DNA of 64,000 bases from an uncultured Apibacter sp. (GCA_945280365.1 CALYQD010000009.1:1-64000); one strand, 5' to 3'; counted from the first letter of the stretch, positions 16,438 through 26,432 are shown. Numbers and translations are program-made. Notes: generated by a model not told the origin, from the sequence alone.

Positions 16438-16857
16438 GATAGCTTTAAAAATAAGCATTTCTTACCTTTTAGGCAGCTGGGTCAGTATGAGGATGAGGAA
16501 TTTGGAGAACTCTATTATAATCATTTCTTGTGTTGCGATAGTAATTCAGGAACTTATATAAATCAATCCCCTATTGATGTCGAAGGTAATAACCCGAAAT
16601 TGTATGCATATACACATGATAGTAATTCATGGGCTGCTCCGTTGAGGTCGAATTCGAAATTATTTGAATCATCATTTTGGAATGCTATTAAGAATTCTGT
16701 CAACCGGGCAAAATACAAAATAAAAATCACTAAAATATATGGAGTAATGAAAATTGTTGTTGTGCCAAATGGTAAGAAAGGATATATATTCCATATAGAT
16801 ACTTTTCATGATGGTGTAGAAAATATAATAAATTCGGCAAACATAAAGGATCCTTAG
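16438..16857 (+). pseudogene. Orphan Rhs core plus toxin tip
   Basis: The frame reads SFKNKHFLPFRQLGQYEDEEF, LYYNHFL, SNSGTYINQSPIDVEGNNPK and LYAYTHDSNSW, a copy of the Rhs core seen at 14430-14600 and 2450-2570. The usual DPxGL before the tip is changed to APLRS. The tip is about 75 residues (SSFWNAIKNSVNRAKYKIKI, YIFHIDTFHDGVENIINS) and is open to its stop. There is no start codon with a signal or shell, so it is an orphan fragment that can be expressed only after recombination or from an upstream start. An immunity-type gene follows 54 bases later. Confidence 0.7.
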
Positions 16858-16911
16858 TTTGAGATGGAAATATGATAAAGATCCTCTTTAGGTCGGAACA
16901 TAATAAATATT

Positions 16912-17253
16912 ATGAAAAAATTAGAATTATTTTTAATCGAAGAGATTGAAGGAAGGAAAGAAAGTACATTTATTTATCAACTTCATGAATTAGGTGTTTT
17001 TGATGAAAAAATGTTTAATAATCTTATTAGTAAATCATATGAATATTTAGATTCTTCAACTCAAATAAGTGAACAATATATTTTTATAATTAAAGGGTTA
17101 TTTAAAATATTTTTACATATGTTTTTTTTATTTTCTTGTCATCATTCTCCTAATGATATATATAAAATTAAAAATTATTCTAAAATCCTAAATGACAAAA
17201 CGTGCGAAATATATTTTGAAGTAAGAGATATAATATCAAAAATAGGTAATTAA
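16912..17253 (+). CDS. Candidate immunity protein
   Basis: An intact 113-residue frame, MKKLELFLIEEIEGRKESTF, with a hydrophobic middle (FIIKGLFKIFLHMFFLFSCH) and a polar C-terminus. It follows the orphan Rhs tip on the same strand, which is the expected place for its immunity gene. The lead-in ELFLIEEI and LHELGVFDEKMF pattern resembles small Imm-family proteins found next to Rhs tips, but I cannot name the family with confidence. Unlike most neighbours it has no stop or frameshift. Confidence 0.6.
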   Translation: MKKLELFLIEEIEGRKESTFIYQLHELGVFDEKMFNNLISKSYEYLDSSTQISEQYIFIIKGLFKIFLHMFFLFSCHHSPNDIYKIKNYSKILNDKTCEIYFEVRDIISKIGN

Positions 17254-17430
17254 ATTTAAAACTCACATAATAAACCATAAATAAAATTATTGTTACCTTA
17301 ACAATATTAATAGTTCTCCATATCAACATTTTTATATCTTTGTTGTGATCTAAAATAATAAACAATTTAACTCTAAAAAACAAGGGTTATGAGTGTATAA
17401 TAGATCAAAAAAACTAATTATAAAGAAGCT

Positions 17431-18060
17431 TTGAAGTATTATCATATTCAAGTCAAAAAAAAACATTGCATGCGTCCATTTCAAGAGGAAAAAAAACTAT
17501 CAATGCAGGTATTGGAAGATTCCAACGGTGTTCGCCGTTATTCGGGGAATTGTTTTCAAATAAATAAAAAGAAATATGTAATTGCTGTCACAATTTTAAT
17601 AATACCTTTGTTAGTAGCTTTCAACCGCCTTAATTTAAATATCAACAAGGTAATATTGTCAAAAGAACAGCAAACACAAGTCGATGAACTACTCAATAAC
17701 TCAGCTACCCGCTGCTTGGGTACCTATTTATTTGATTTACCAAAACAATTTAAAGCTTCAAAAGCTAATTGGCTCGAATATGATTATTATCAAAGCATTT
17801 ATATCTCAACAGATCAACAATATTTACCTCTTTTTAAACAAATGCTTGCCCACCGTGAACAAGAGTTAAAAAATATTCAATCGATAAATCCAATTGATGG
17901 TCATTTTTTTAAAAACTGTCAATCTGTTGCATGATTTTCCTGATGATAAAGTTTCAGGTTTACAACGGTAGGAAATCTTAAAATATGGTTTTGAAAAAGC
18001 TAGATCTAAAGCTTTTTGTAAAATCAGAAATATTGCAAAACATTTAATGACCTACATTTA
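17431..18060 (+). pseudogene. Tli4-like T6SS immunity protein, frameshifted
   Basis: The frame has a basic start, one membrane helix (about 50-62, VIAVTILIIPLLVAF) and then NNSATRCLGTYLFDLPKQFK, which matches the start of the Tli4 family (C.GRYLFDLP pattern), immunity proteins against type VI lipase effectors, mainly known from Gammaproteobacteria. At a T-run at about 17905 the frame is lost; the other frame continues LLHDFPDDKVSGLQR and EILKYGFEKARSKAFCK to about 18050. Family members are usually over 300 residues, so the C-terminal half is missing. The context of IS fragments of proteobacterial type supports horizontal transfer. Confidence 0.65.
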
Positions 18061-18194
18061 ACTTTAAAAGATTTATGTAGTTTATTCCTTTTCCACCTTA
18101 ATGATAAGCAAAATATATAAAGTAAATGTTAAATGGCATAGAATAAATAAAAAACACTTATTAGCAATAAATTTAGTTAAACTAAATAAATTAT

Positions 18195-18581
18195 ATGAAA
18201 AAATTCCGATATCACTTTGCACTAATTATTAAATTTTTTTTAATTTTTACTCTTACAAGTTGTTTTTGTACACAAAAAATTAAAGTCCTACCGAAATCGT
18301 TACCCACTGCCACATTAGGTACCCCCTATTATGAAGAGATCCAAGTTTTTGGCGGCCGCGTTATAAATAAATCCTTTTGCTATAAAATTGAACCTGAAAA
18401 CTCTGGACTTGAATTATCATCTACTCATGCTCAACCTAATAATTTATATAATCACCTCATAGTAGAAGGAACACCTAAAGTTACAGGACCAATCACAATA
18501 ATACTCTCTGGAAGCACTTACGGTACCATGTGTCCGGGAGGAGAATTTAACAAAGCTTATACAATTAAAGTTGAAGAATAG
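18195..18581 (+). CDS. Lipoprotein with Ig/He_PIG-like fold, copy 1 of 3
   Basis: The 128-residue product has a lipoprotein signal (basic MKKFRYH, hydrophobic core, LTSC with Cys23). The mature part is one small beta domain: LPKSLPTATLGTPYYEEI, FGG, then PENSGLEL, GTPKVTGPITIILSG and AYTIKVEE, which has the layout of He_PIG/cadherin-like domains (LP.a.vG.pY, G.L.GTP...G.). I recall similar lipoproteins near T6SS lipase effectors and their immunity genes in Gammaproteobacteria, but this is memory, not a search result. It is the first of three tandem copies with an exact 409-bp period, just after the Tli4-like gene. Confidence 0.75.
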   Translation: MKKFRYHFALIIKFFLIFTLTSCFCTQKIKVLPKSLPTATLGTPYYEEIQVFGGRVINKSFCYKIEPENSGLELSSTHAQPNNLYNHLIVEGTPKVTGPITIILSGSTYGTMCPGGEFNKAYTIKVEE

Positions 18582-18603
18582 TATCAGAATCAATATAAAT
18601 TTT

Positions 18604-18990
18604 ATGAAAAAATCACGATATCACTTAATGTTAATCAGTGGACTTTTTTTAGCTATTTTCCTTACAAGTTGTTTTTGTACACAAAAAATTAAAGTCCTAC
18701 CGAAGTCGTTACCCACTGCCACATTAGGTATCCCCTATTATGAAGATATCAAAGTTTTTGGTGGCGTCGTTAGAAATGAATCCTTTCTCTATAAAATTGA
18801 ACCTGAAAACTCTGGACTTGAAATATCTCCTACTGATTTTGGAAAACAAATTTCCTTTAATGATCTTAAAGTAAAGGGAACACCTAGAGTTGCAGGACCA
18901 ATCACAATAATACTCTCTGGAAGCACTTACCCTACCATGTGTCCGGGAAGAGAACTTAACAAAACTTATACAATTAAAGTTGAAGAATAG
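18604..18990 (+). CDS. Lipoprotein with Ig/He_PIG-like fold, copy 2 of 3
   Basis: Also 128 residues and same layout as copy 1: signal ending in LTSC (Cys23), LPKSLPTATLGIPYYEDI, PENSGLEI, GTPRVAGPITIILSG, and TYTIKVEE. The start at 18604 is chosen because copies 1 and 3 start at the same MKK.RYH position and it gives the lipoprotein signal; an earlier in-frame ATG at 18571 would overlap copy 1. Differences from copy 1 lie mostly in the middle (FGGVVRNESFLYKI, PTDFGKQISFNDLKV), which suggests diversification of the binding surface after duplication. The short spacers between copies are nearly identical. Confidence 0.8.
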   Translation: MKKSRYHLMLISGLFLAIFLTSCFCTQKIKVLPKSLPTATLGIPYYEDIKVFGGVVRNESFLYKIEPENSGLEISPTDFGKQISFNDLKVKGTPRVAGPITIILSGSTYPTMCPGRELNKTYTIKVEE

Positions 18991-19012
18991 TATCAGAATC
19001 AATATAAATTTT

Positions 19013-19399
19013 ATGAAAAAATCACGATATCACTTAATGTTAATCAGTGGACTTTTTTTAGCTATTTTCCTTACTGGTTGATTTTGTTCGCAAAAAGTTA
19101 AAGTCCTACCGAAGCTGTTATCTAATGCCACATTAGGTTACCCCTATTATGCTGAAATTAATAATAACTTTCGTGTTATTGAACACCATTTTTCCTATCA
19201 AATTGAACATGAAAACTCTGGACTCCAACTAGTAATACCTTTAAATTAAGAATCGATTGCACCTTACAATGATCTTATACTGAAAGGAATACCTAAAGTT
19301 TTAGGAACAATTACCATAAAACTCTCTGGAGCCACTTACGGAGCAATGTATTCGGGACATGACTTTGAGAAAATTTATACAATTAAAGTTGAAGAATAG
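19013..19399 (+). pseudogene. Lipoprotein copy 3 of 3, inactivated
   Basis: Same length as copies 1 and 2 (387 bases, no indels) and starting at the same place in the repeat. The codon for the lipobox cysteine (Cys23) is a TGA at 19079-19081, and a TAA lies at 19247-19249. The first 60 bases and the upstream spacer are identical to copy 2, so the last duplication is recent. The middle part has diverged more (YYAEINNNFRVIEHH). The end (YTIKVEE) is conserved. It probably makes no product. Confidence 0.85.
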
Positions 19400-19772
19400 T
19401 ATCTTATCTTTATTAGCTCAAATCTTAAATTATAATTATCAATTTTGTATTAGTGCGTATCAAGTTAAATTGGTTCAGATTATTTATTCCCAGATCCGTT
19501 TTAAATCAAGTAATGTTAACATTGATAATCGATCACAATATTTAGTCCTTGATAAATGTTTTTTTTATTACAATTCTGGTAGAGATTATTGGCTTAATAT
19601 TAATTCTTAGCTATATTAAAGTTACTTCTTGCTATTTTAAAATGGAGATAAAAATATAATTTTCTCAAAACCAGTAACATTGAAAATGTCTGCAAAAATT
19701 TTCAATAATGGCTTAAAAATGTTCTTATATCTAAAGAAAGCTAAATTTATCAAATGAATTTTAAAAATTTAG
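19400..19772. other. Spacer with short decayed coding traces
   Basis: No supported gene. A frame to 19610 contains SQYLVLDKCFFYYNSGRDYW, which may be the end of another small protein remnant, but there is no start of its own and no family match. The rest up to the end of prmC is AT-rich without structure that I can support. It marks the change from accessory to core genes. Confidence 0.35.
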
Positions 19773-20648
19773 TTACAGCGATATTCCCTTAGCCTTAATC
19801 ATCCTAAAATTACCAGACAAATCCTGCTTTAATTCTACATAGTTAAAATAATCTAAAAATAGTTCTCTGGTTTTTTCTCCTAAATCTTGATTAATTTCCA
19901 CATATACTCTCCCATTAGGCTTTAATTTTTTTTGGGCAAAATGTATGATACCTCTATAAAAAATAAACGGATCATTATCAGGTACAAACAGTGCTTTAGA
20001 AGGTTCATGTTCAACAACTCTTGCATCCATCGCTTCTTTTTCATATTCTCTGATATATGGGGGATTAGAAACAAGTATGTCAAAATCATCCATAACTATT
20101 ATTTCGTTATTACCTGTACTATCGAATATATCGGCTTGTACAAAATTGACATTAACCTTATTGATATCTGCATTTTTTTTCGCCGTCTCAACAGCTTTTT
20201 CATCTATTTCAAGTGCCGAAACCTTTGCTTTCATTTTTTTTGCTAGAGCGATTGCAATACAGCCGCTTCCGGAACATAAATCTATTATGTTCAATTCTTT
20301 ATTTCTATTCTCAAAATCATTAGAAATCCAATCTACGAGTTCTTCTGTCTCAGGTCTGGGTATTAGTACATTGGGATTTACCATGATTTTACAACCGTAA
20401 AATTCTGTATACCCTATTACATATTGATATGGCATACCATTAATTAAATGAAATAAAGCTACTTGAAAAAGTGTCGACTTTATTTGAGAATCTTCATGCA
20501 TTTCATCTAACCCTAGCTTTAAAGTAATTTTGTCTTTGTGTAAAAAGTTTTCTGCCAAGGCATAAAATATAATATCAATTTCTTTACTAGAGTATTGAGA
20601 AGAAAGATTTTTAATAAAATCGTTTCTGATCTCTGCTAATGATTTCAT
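19773..20648 (-). CDS. prmC: Release factor glutamine methyltransferase PrmC
   Basis: This 291-residue protein methylates the glutamine of the GGQ motif of release factors RF1/RF2 using S-adenosylmethionine. It has an N-terminal helical domain, the SAM loop LCSGSGCIAIAL, an acidic SALEID block and the substrate motif NPPYI that binds the glutamine. Start at 20648 is chosen as MKSLAEIRNDF; an upstream frame adds 20 hydrophobic residues that are not conserved in this family. It lies downstream of secA and its terminator. Confidence 0.95.
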   Translation of the reverse strand: MKSLAEIRNDFIKNLSSQYSSKEIDIIFYALAENFLHKDKITLKLGLDEMHEDSQIKSTLFQVALFHLINGMPYQYVIGYTEFYGCKIMVNPNVLIPRPETEELVDWISNDFENRNKELNIIDLCSGSGCIAIALAKKMKAKVSALEIDEKAVETAKKNADINKVNVNFVQADIFDSTGNNEIIVMDDFDILVSNPPYIREYEKEAMDARVVEHEPSKALFVPDNDPFIFYRGIIHFAQKKLKPNGRVYVEINQDLGEKTRELFLDYFNYVELKQDLSGNFRMIKAKGISL

Positions 20649-20689
20649 AATAAAAAATGCATTTCGGTTAAATTTAATTTTATAAAAAA

Positions 20690-20719
20690 ACCGGAATAAT
20701 AAATACATACTATTCCGGT
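20690..20719 (-). terminator. Terminator of secA
   Basis: On the minus strand ACCGGAATA pairs with TATTCCGGT across a 12-base loop and is followed by a T-run (TTTTTTTA), a typical factor-independent terminator. It lies 29 bases after the secA stop and before prmC, so the two genes are probably transcribed separately. Confidence 0.85.
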
Positions 20720-20747
20720 ATAATATTTTTTCTATATATCTTTGAGT

Positions 20748-23700
20748 TTATTCATCATCTTCCTGATCAACTAATATCCAACTTCCTTCCTCTATAAGAT
20801 TCTGAGCCTGTTTGAATTTCATAGATTTAAGTTCTCCAGTTCTCAAATTTCGTAGATTAACTTGTTCATTTCTTCCTATTTTATTTACTCGTAATGGCTC
20901 AGATGCAGGTTTTTCTTGAACCTGTTTTTCTTCATTTTCTGTAAACTCTCTACTTTCTACTACTTTTTGCTTTACCTCGCGCGCTTGTTCTATTTTTGAT
21001 TCTTCAGGTTCTGTAGGCAGACCTCCTTTAAATAAGAAGGAAATAATTTCTTTGTTTGTTTTATCCAACATATCCCTAAATAATGCAAAGGATTCTTGCT
21101 TATAGATTACTAACGGATCTTTTTGCTCATAAACAGCTGATTGTACCGACTTTCTAAGTTCATCCATTTCTCTTAAATGTTCTTTCCAATTCTCATCTAT
21201 AAGAGCCAAGGTGATCCCTTTTTCGAAATCTTTTAATAAGGCTTTTCCTTCAGATTGATATGCTTCTTCCAAATTAGTTGTTACGTTCAATACTTTAGAT
21301 CCATCAGTAAATGGAACCGAAATATTTTTAAACGTGTTTCCTCTTGCTAAAAATACATTAGATATAATTGGATACAACTGTTGTGCCGTATTTTCTAATT
21401 TTTCTTTGTAATAAGCCTCTGCTTGTTCAAAAAGCTTATCTACAAGCTCTTTTTCAGATATTCGATTAAATTCCGATTCATCTACGGGAGTATCCATAGC
21501 AAATACAGTTGCTAATTCAAACTCAAAACTTTTAAAATTTTTATCTTGTTTGTTGTCTCTAACGACTAAAGCGGCCGTATCGTAAATCATATTCGCAATA
21601 TCAATGCTCAACTTTTCACCGAAAAGAGCATTTTTACGTCTGCTATAAATAACTTCTCTTTGTTTATTCATAACATCATCATATTCTAACAAACGTTTAC
21701 GAATACCGAAATTATTTTCTTCTACTTTTTTCTGAGCTCTTTCGATTGAATTAGTGATCATAGAATGTTGGATGACATCTCCTTCCTTATGCCCTAATCT
21801 GTCCATCATTTTAGCGATTCTATCTGAACCGAATAATCGCATCAAATTATCTTCCAATGAAACATAAAACTGGGAGGATCCGGGATCTCCTTGTCGACCT
21901 GCACGACCCCTTAACTGTCTGTCTACTCGTCTAGAATCATGTCGTTCCGTACCGATAATTGCTAAACCACCTGCTTGTTTTACTTCATCTGTCAACTTAA
22001 TATCCGTACCCCGTCCTGCCATATTGGTAGCAATGGTTACTACACCCGGATTTCCGGCTTCTGCTACTATATCAGCTTCTTTTTTGTGTAACTTTGCATT
22101 TAATACGTTATGAGGAATCTTTCTTAATTTTAATGCTTTACTTAGTAATTCAGAAATTTCAACTGATGTTGTTCCTACTAATACCGGCCTTTTATCTTCT
22201 TGTGACAATCGAATAACTTCATTTAATACAGCATTAAACTTTTCACGATTAGTTTTATACACTAAATCTTGTTGGTCATTCCTTATTACCGGTTTATTGG
22301 TTGGAATAACTACCACATCCAATTTGTAGATTTCCCAGAACTCACCTGCTTCCGTTTCGGCAGTACCAGTCATACCCGCCAACTTATTATACATTCTGAA
22401 ATAATTTTGTAAAGTAATGGTTGCAAAGGTTTGTGTTGCTGCTTCTACTTTTACATTTTCTTTCGCTTCCAGAGCTTGGTGTAATCCATCAGAATAACGT
22501 CGACCTTCCATAATACGCCCGGTCTGTTCATCAACGATTTTAACTTGACCATCAATTACTACATATTCTACATCTTTTTCAAATAAAGTGTAGGCTTTCA
22601 ATAATTGATTCAGGGAATGAATTCTTTCAGATTTAATGGCAAAATATCTCAAAAATTCTTCTTTTTCTTTATGCTCTTCTTCTTTTGAGAGATTTTTATT
22701 TTCAATGTCAGCAAATATAGTTCCTAAATCTTCTAATACAAAAAAGTTTGGATCTGAGTTTCCTTTTGATAAAAATTCTATTCCTTTATCTGTAAGTTCA
22801 ACTTGATTGTTTTTTTCGTCGATTGAGAAAAATAAATCTTTATCGGCTTCAGGCATCATTCGATTATTATCCGATATAAAGTAGGCTTCAGCTTTTAACA
22901 AAATTGCTTTATTTCCTTCTTCCGATAAGTATTTTATTAAAGGTTTATGTTTCGGCAGTCCTCTATATACTTGATACAATTTATATCCTCCTTCTTTTTT
23001 ATCTCCTGAGGCAATTAATTGTTTAGCCTCTTGAAATAACTTTGAAATTTCATTTTTTTGAGCTGAAAAAATGGTTTCAACAATAGGCTTTAATACTTGA
23101 TATTCTTGTTTATCTCCTTGAGGAACTGGCCCTGATATAATTAATGGTGTTCGAGCATCATCAATGAGTACGGAATCCACCTCATCCACTATGGCATAAT
23201 TAAGTTCTCGCTGTACTAGATCTGTGGGAGAATTAGCCATATTATCACGCAAATAATCAAAACCAAATTCATTATTGGTTCCGTAGGTAATATCTGCCAA
23301 ATAGGCTTGTCTTCTTGATTCTGAATTCGGTTGATGATTGTCGATACAATCAACTCTCAGCCCGTGGAATTCAAATATAGGCCCCATCCAGGCAGAGTCT
23401 CGTTTTGCCAAATAGTCATTTACGGTTACTACATGAACACCACGTCCGGGTAAAGCATTTAAATACATAGGAAGAGTTCCTACTAAAGTTTTACCTTCAC
23501 CGGTTGCCATTTCGGCAATTTTTCCTTGATGCAAAACTGTTCCACCTATATACTGTACATCATAATGGATCATATCCCATTTAACATCTTTACCAGCAGC
23601 ATTCCAATAATTTTTCCATAAAGCTTTATCTCCATCAATGGTAATATAGTCTTTGGATAATGCTAAGGTTTTATCAAAATCAGTTGCAGTAACTGTAATT

Positions 23701-24083
23701 AACTCATTTTCAGCAAACCTTCTGGCTGTTTCTTTAATTAAAGCATAGGCTTGAGGAAGAATTTCTTCTAATATTTTTTCTTCTATTTGATATGATTCTT
23801 TCTCATATTTTTCAATCTCACTATATAATCTTTCTTTTTCATCTATATTATCAACTTTTTGAGTTTGCTCCTTCAATTCTGTAATTTTATTCTTAAGCTC
23901 TAAAGTTGCTTGAGTAATTTTTTCTTTAAACTCAACGGTTTTATACCTTAGATCATCGAATGATAAAGATGAAATACTTTCTTCTTCTTTTTTTATTTTA
24001 TCTAGAAATTTATTTAATTGTGCAAGATCTTTTTTATGTTTATCCCCAATAAATAATTTGAGAACTGAATTTAATATATTCAT
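20748..24083 (-). CDS. secA: Preprotein translocase ATPase SecA
   Basis: The 1111-residue motor drives unfolded proteins through SecYEG. The nucleotide site is visible: MATGEGKT (195-199 is GEGKT), the [19 protein letters not shown]-like block, and GRGTD with [12 protein letters not shown] in the second motor domain. Bacteroidota forms are longer than the 900-residue E. coli protein, with inserts such as the extra helical part at 60-105 and 330-440. The tail ([28 protein letters not shown]) lacks the cysteine/histidine zinc motif of many SecA proteins. It has its own terminator; the DUF2795 gene lies upstream. Confidence 0.98.
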   Translation of the reverse strand: MNILNSVLKLFIGDKHKKDLAQLNKFLDKIKKEEESISSLSFDDLRYKTVEFKEKITQATLELKNKITELKEQTQKVDNIDEKERLYSEIEKYEKESYQIEEKILEEILPQAYALIKETARRFAENELITVTATDFDKTLALSKDYITIDGDKALWKNYWNAAGKDVKWDMIHYDVQYIGGTVLHQGKIAEMATGEGKTLVGTLPMYLNALPGRGVHVVTVNDYLAKRDSAWMGPIFEFHGLRVDCIDNHQPNSESRRQAYLADITYGTNNEFGFDYLRDNMANSPTDLVQRELNYAIVDEVDSVLIDDARTPLIISGPVPQGDKQEYQVLKPIVETIFSAQKNEISKLFQEAKQLIASGDKKEGGYKLYQVYRGLPKHKPLIKYLSEEGNKAILLKAEAYFISDNNRMMPEADKDLFFSIDEKNNQVELTDKGIEFLSKGNSDPNFFVLEDLGTIFADIENKNLSKEEEHKEKEEFLRYFAIKSERIHSLNQLLKAYTLFEKDVEYVVIDGQVKIVDEQTGRIMEGRRYSDGLHQALEAKENVKVEAATQTFATITLQNYFRMYNKLAGMTGTAETEAGEFWEIYKLDVVVIPTNKPVIRNDQQDLVYKTNREKFNAVLNEVIRLSQEDKRPVLVGTTSVEISELLSKALKLRKIPHNVLNAKLHKKEADIVAEAGNPGVVTIATNMAGRGTDIKLTDEVKQAGGLAIIGTERHDSRRVDRQLRGRAGRQGDPGSSQFYVSLEDNLMRLFGSDRIAKMMDRLGHKEGDVIQHSMITNSIERAQKKVEENNFGIRKRLLEYDDVMNKQREVIYSRRKNALFGEKLSIDIANMIYDTAALVVRDNKQDKNFKSFEFELATVFAMDTPVDESEFNRISEKELVDKLFEQAEAYYKEKLENTAQQLYPIISNVFLARGNTFKNISVPFTDGSKVLNVTTNLEEAYQSEGKALLKDFEKGITLALIDENWKEHLREMDELRKSVQSAVYEQKDPLVIYKQESFALFRDMLDKTNKEIISFLFKGGLPTEPEESKIEQAREVKQKVVESREFTENEEKQVQEKPASEPLRVNKIGRNEQVNLRNLRTGELKSMKFKQAQNLIEEGSWILVDQEDDE

Positions 24084-24148
24084 TACGTGTAATTAATTTA
24101 TACTTACAAATGTACTAAAAAAAGCTTTTAGTATGAAATATGAAAAGT

Positions 24149-24174
24149 AAAGCCCTAAACGAGCTAGGGCTTTT
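24149..24174 (-). terminator. Terminator of the DUF2795 gene
   Basis: AAAGCCCTA pairs with TAGGGCTTT around ACGAGC loop, with T-rich flanks on both sides. It follows the stop of the DUF2795 gene (24178) by 4 bases on the minus strand and lies upstream of secA. Confidence 0.88.
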
Positions 24175-24177
24175 CAA

Positions 24178-24399
24178 TTAATATTCATCTTCGTTCCAGA
24201 GAAAATCATCATCAGTTGGATAATCCGCCCATATTTCTTCAATGCTATCATATATTTCTCCCTCATCTTCAATTGCTTGTAGATTTTCTACTACTTCCAA
24301 AGGGGCTCCCGTTCTTATAGCATAATCAATTAATTCATCTTTTGTGGCGGGCCACGGTGCATCACTTAGATAAGATGCTAATTCTAAGGTCCAATACAT
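24178..24399 (-). CDS. DUF2795 domain protein
   Basis: The 73-residue acidic protein begins MYWTLELASYLSDAPWPATK, the clear start of the Bacteroidota DUF2795 family, with the following ELIDYAIRTGAP and NLQAIEDEGE blocks, and ends in a very acidic tail. No signal peptide. Function unknown; it occurs widely in Flavobacteriia, and the neighbourhood of secA looks familiar. It is a single gene with its own terminator. Confidence 0.9.
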   Translation of the reverse strand: MYWTLELASYLSDAPWPATKDELIDYAIRTGAPLEVVENLQAIEDEGEIYDSIEEIWADYPTDDDFLWNEDEY

Positions 24400-24947
24400 A
24401 AGGTAAAATTTATATTATGATTAATTTTTTTGTTCCACACATCAAACTTCAAGCCAAATTAGTTATTTATATTTTTTATTTCTATTTCATAAAAAATGTA
24501 ATAATTTCCGACCTAATTATTATAGTGCTTTTAATAATTTCATTAGATAATTCAAATAAATTTACAAGTTAACAAATTAAAAATTAATAATCTAATCAAA
24601 GAAAAAAACAAAATAATAAGATAATAAAATAAATAAATGCATAATTTTAAATATAAAATTATGCATATTTATACATAAAAATATGAATAGAATCATATCA
24701 TTTAAATATTTATTTAAATGAAAAAAGAAATTTATTTATATTAGAAAATATAATAATTCATATGCCAAAAATGACATCTAATGTACATGACAAATTTTCA
24801 TTAATTGTCAAGTTTACATAGTATGATTTCAATTAAAAATAATATTTTTATTCAAATTATTGAATTGATTTTATTTTATTAGCTAATTTTATCAATATTA
24901 TAGCTAAAAAAAAAAGTACATTTTGACTAATCTAAGAAAATCATTTA
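24400..24947. other. Long AT-rich intergenic region
   Basis: About 550 bases with stops in all frames and only short A/T runs and weak inverted repeats. No gene, RNA or clear promoter is supported. It separates the DUF2795 gene from the barrel protein gene, both on the minus strand, so the DUF2795 promoter should lie near its right end. Confidence 0.6.
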
Positions 24948-25532
24948 CTAATCAAAAATATATGCAAATCCAAGTGCAATAACAGAAGTATCTTGTTTGT
25001 TACAATATTTATTATAAATATCCACTAATCCATAATTATAACGTAAGAAAAATTCAGATTTTCTATTTATGCTATACCCTACTCCGGCTCCAATAGAAAA
25101 ATCCAAATTTTTAGGATTAGATCCATATTGCATTTTTTCTTTCTCTTTATCTTTTTGATAAATAAGTACTCCGATTTGTGGGCCTATTTCTCCAAAAAAA
25201 TCGCTATCATCACCTGAAAAATATGCTCTAAAATATATAGGTATATTTATATAATTTTGATAAAATTTAGAATCAATTTTCTGATTATCAGAAGTTTTAA
25301 TTTTATCTTTTTCACCTTGAAGAGAATAAGAAATTTCAGGTTGAATAAAAAATTGATTGTAATAGTCTAATTTTATTTGAGCTAAAACACCTACTGATCC
25401 AGCAATTCTGTTACTGGATTCTTTATGAACCTTTGATATATTTGAACTATGTATAGTACCCCTAACACCTAATCTCATCTGAGAACAAGATAAAACGGGT
25501 GCTACTAAAAATAAAAGAACACTTTTTTTCAT
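24948..25532 (-). CDS. Outer membrane beta-barrel protein (PorT/OmpA-type barrel)
   Basis: The 194-residue product begins with a signal (MKKSVLLFLVAPVLSCSQ). The mature part is a series of alternating strands, MRLGVRGTIHSSN, FFIQPEISYSLQGE, INIPIYFRAYF, FGEIGPQIGVLIYQ, and ends ...IALGFAYIF with a terminal aromatic residue pair typical of outer membrane barrels. This layout matches the outer membrane beta-barrel family (PF13568) common in Flavobacteriia. Size fits an eight-strand barrel. It lies between a 550-base gap and sucD, probably as its own unit. Specific role unknown. Confidence 0.85.
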   Translation of the reverse strand: MKKSVLLFLVAPVLSCSQMRLGVRGTIHSSNISKVHKESSNRIAGSVGVLAQIKLDYYNQFFIQPEISYSLQGEKDKIKTSDNQKIDSKFYQNYINIPIYFRAYFSGDDSDFFGEIGPQIGVLIYQKDKEKEKMQYGSNPKNLDFSIGAGVGYSINRKSEFFLRYNYGLVDIYNKYCNKQDTSVIALGFAYIFD

Positions 25533-25559
25533 AATTAGTATTTTATTGTAAATATAAAT

Positions 25560-26432
25560 TTAATTAAGAACGCTATATACAGTTTTTCCAATTTCTGCTG
25601 GCGAATTAACTACATGAATACCACACTCTTTCATAATTTTCATTTTTGATTGTGCCGTATCATTTTCTCCACCAACAATAGCTCCGGCATGTCCCATAGT
25701 TCTGCCTTTAGGTGCAGTTATACCTGCAATAAATCCTATAATAGGTTTTGATGTATGGAGAGACCTATACCAATAGGCTGCATCGACTTCCAGTTGGCCT
25801 CCTATTTCTCCAATCATCACAATACAATCCGTATCTTTATCCTCTATAAACCATTCCAAAGCATCTTTAATTGTTGTCCCAAGCAAAGGATCTCCACCTA
25901 TTCCGATAGCTGTAGAAATACCAAATCCGGCTTTAACAACTTGGTCTGCAGCTTCGTATGTTAATGTTCCTGATTTGGAAATAATCCCAACCTTTCCTTT
26001 TTTAAATATAAAACCTGGCATGATACCAACTTTTGCTTCTTCAGCAGATATTATACCTGGGCAATTAGGACCAATTAATACACAATCATATGAATTAAGA
26101 TAATTCTTTACTTCAACCATATCTTTAACAGGAATGCCTTCCGTTATACATATGATAACTTTTATTCCAGCTTGGGCAGCCTCCATTATAGAATCGGCTG
26201 CAAAGGCAGGGGGAACAAAAATTATAGAGGTATTGGCACCTGTACGATCAATTGCATCTTTAACTGTATTGAAAACGGGTTTATCTAAATGAATAGTTCC
26301 TCCTTTTCCAGGTGTCACCCCTCCAACTACATTCGTACCATAATTAATCATTTGTTCAGCATGAAAAGTACCTTCTTTTCCAGTAAATCCTTGAACAATT
26401 ACTCGAGAATTTTTATCAACTAAGACTGACAT
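25560..26432 (-). CDS. sucD: Succinyl-CoA ligase alpha subunit
   Basis: The 290-residue alpha subunit binds CoA and carries the phosphohistidine in the TCA step succinyl-CoA to succinate with NTP formation. Visible features are the CoA-binding loop QGFTGKEGTFHAEQM, the GPNCPGIISAEEAK block and the phosphorylated His248 in RTMGHAGAIVGG. Length is normal. The beta subunit (sucC) is not in the window. It lies at the end of the minus-strand cluster with efp and lipid A genes, 40 bases after the second LpxD-like gene. Confidence 0.97.
   Translation of the reverse strand: MSVLVDKNSRVIVQGFTGKEGTFHAEQMINYGTNVVGGVTPGKGGTIHLDKPVFNTVKDAIDRTGANTSIIFVPPAFAADSIMEAAQAGIKVIICITEGIPVKDMVEVKNYLNSYDCVLIGPNCPGIISAEEAKVGIMPGFIFKKGKVGIISKSGTLTYEAADQVVKAGFGISTAIGIGGDPLLGTTIKDALEWFIEDKDTDCIVMIGEIGGQLEVDAAYWYRSLHTSKPIIGFIAGITAPKGRTMGHAGAIVGGENDTAQSKMKIMKECGIHVVNSPAEIGKTVYSVLN

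Noticed and set aside
18571..18603. Earlier ATG for lipoprotein copy 2
   Set aside because: It would overlap copy 1 by 11 bases and put 11 residues ahead of the signal; the other copies start at the internal position.
18724..19002. Antisense frame over the lipoprotein copies
   Set aside because: It is the shadow of copy 2; the tandem pattern and signal peptide support the plus strand.
19932..20400. Plus-strand frames across prmC
   Set aside because: They overlap the intact prmC gene on the other strand, whose NPPY and SAM motifs are clear.
24400..24947. Possible small RNA or origin in the AT-rich spacer
   Set aside because: Only low-complexity A/T; no stable stem, DnaA box set or repeat array could be supported by eye.
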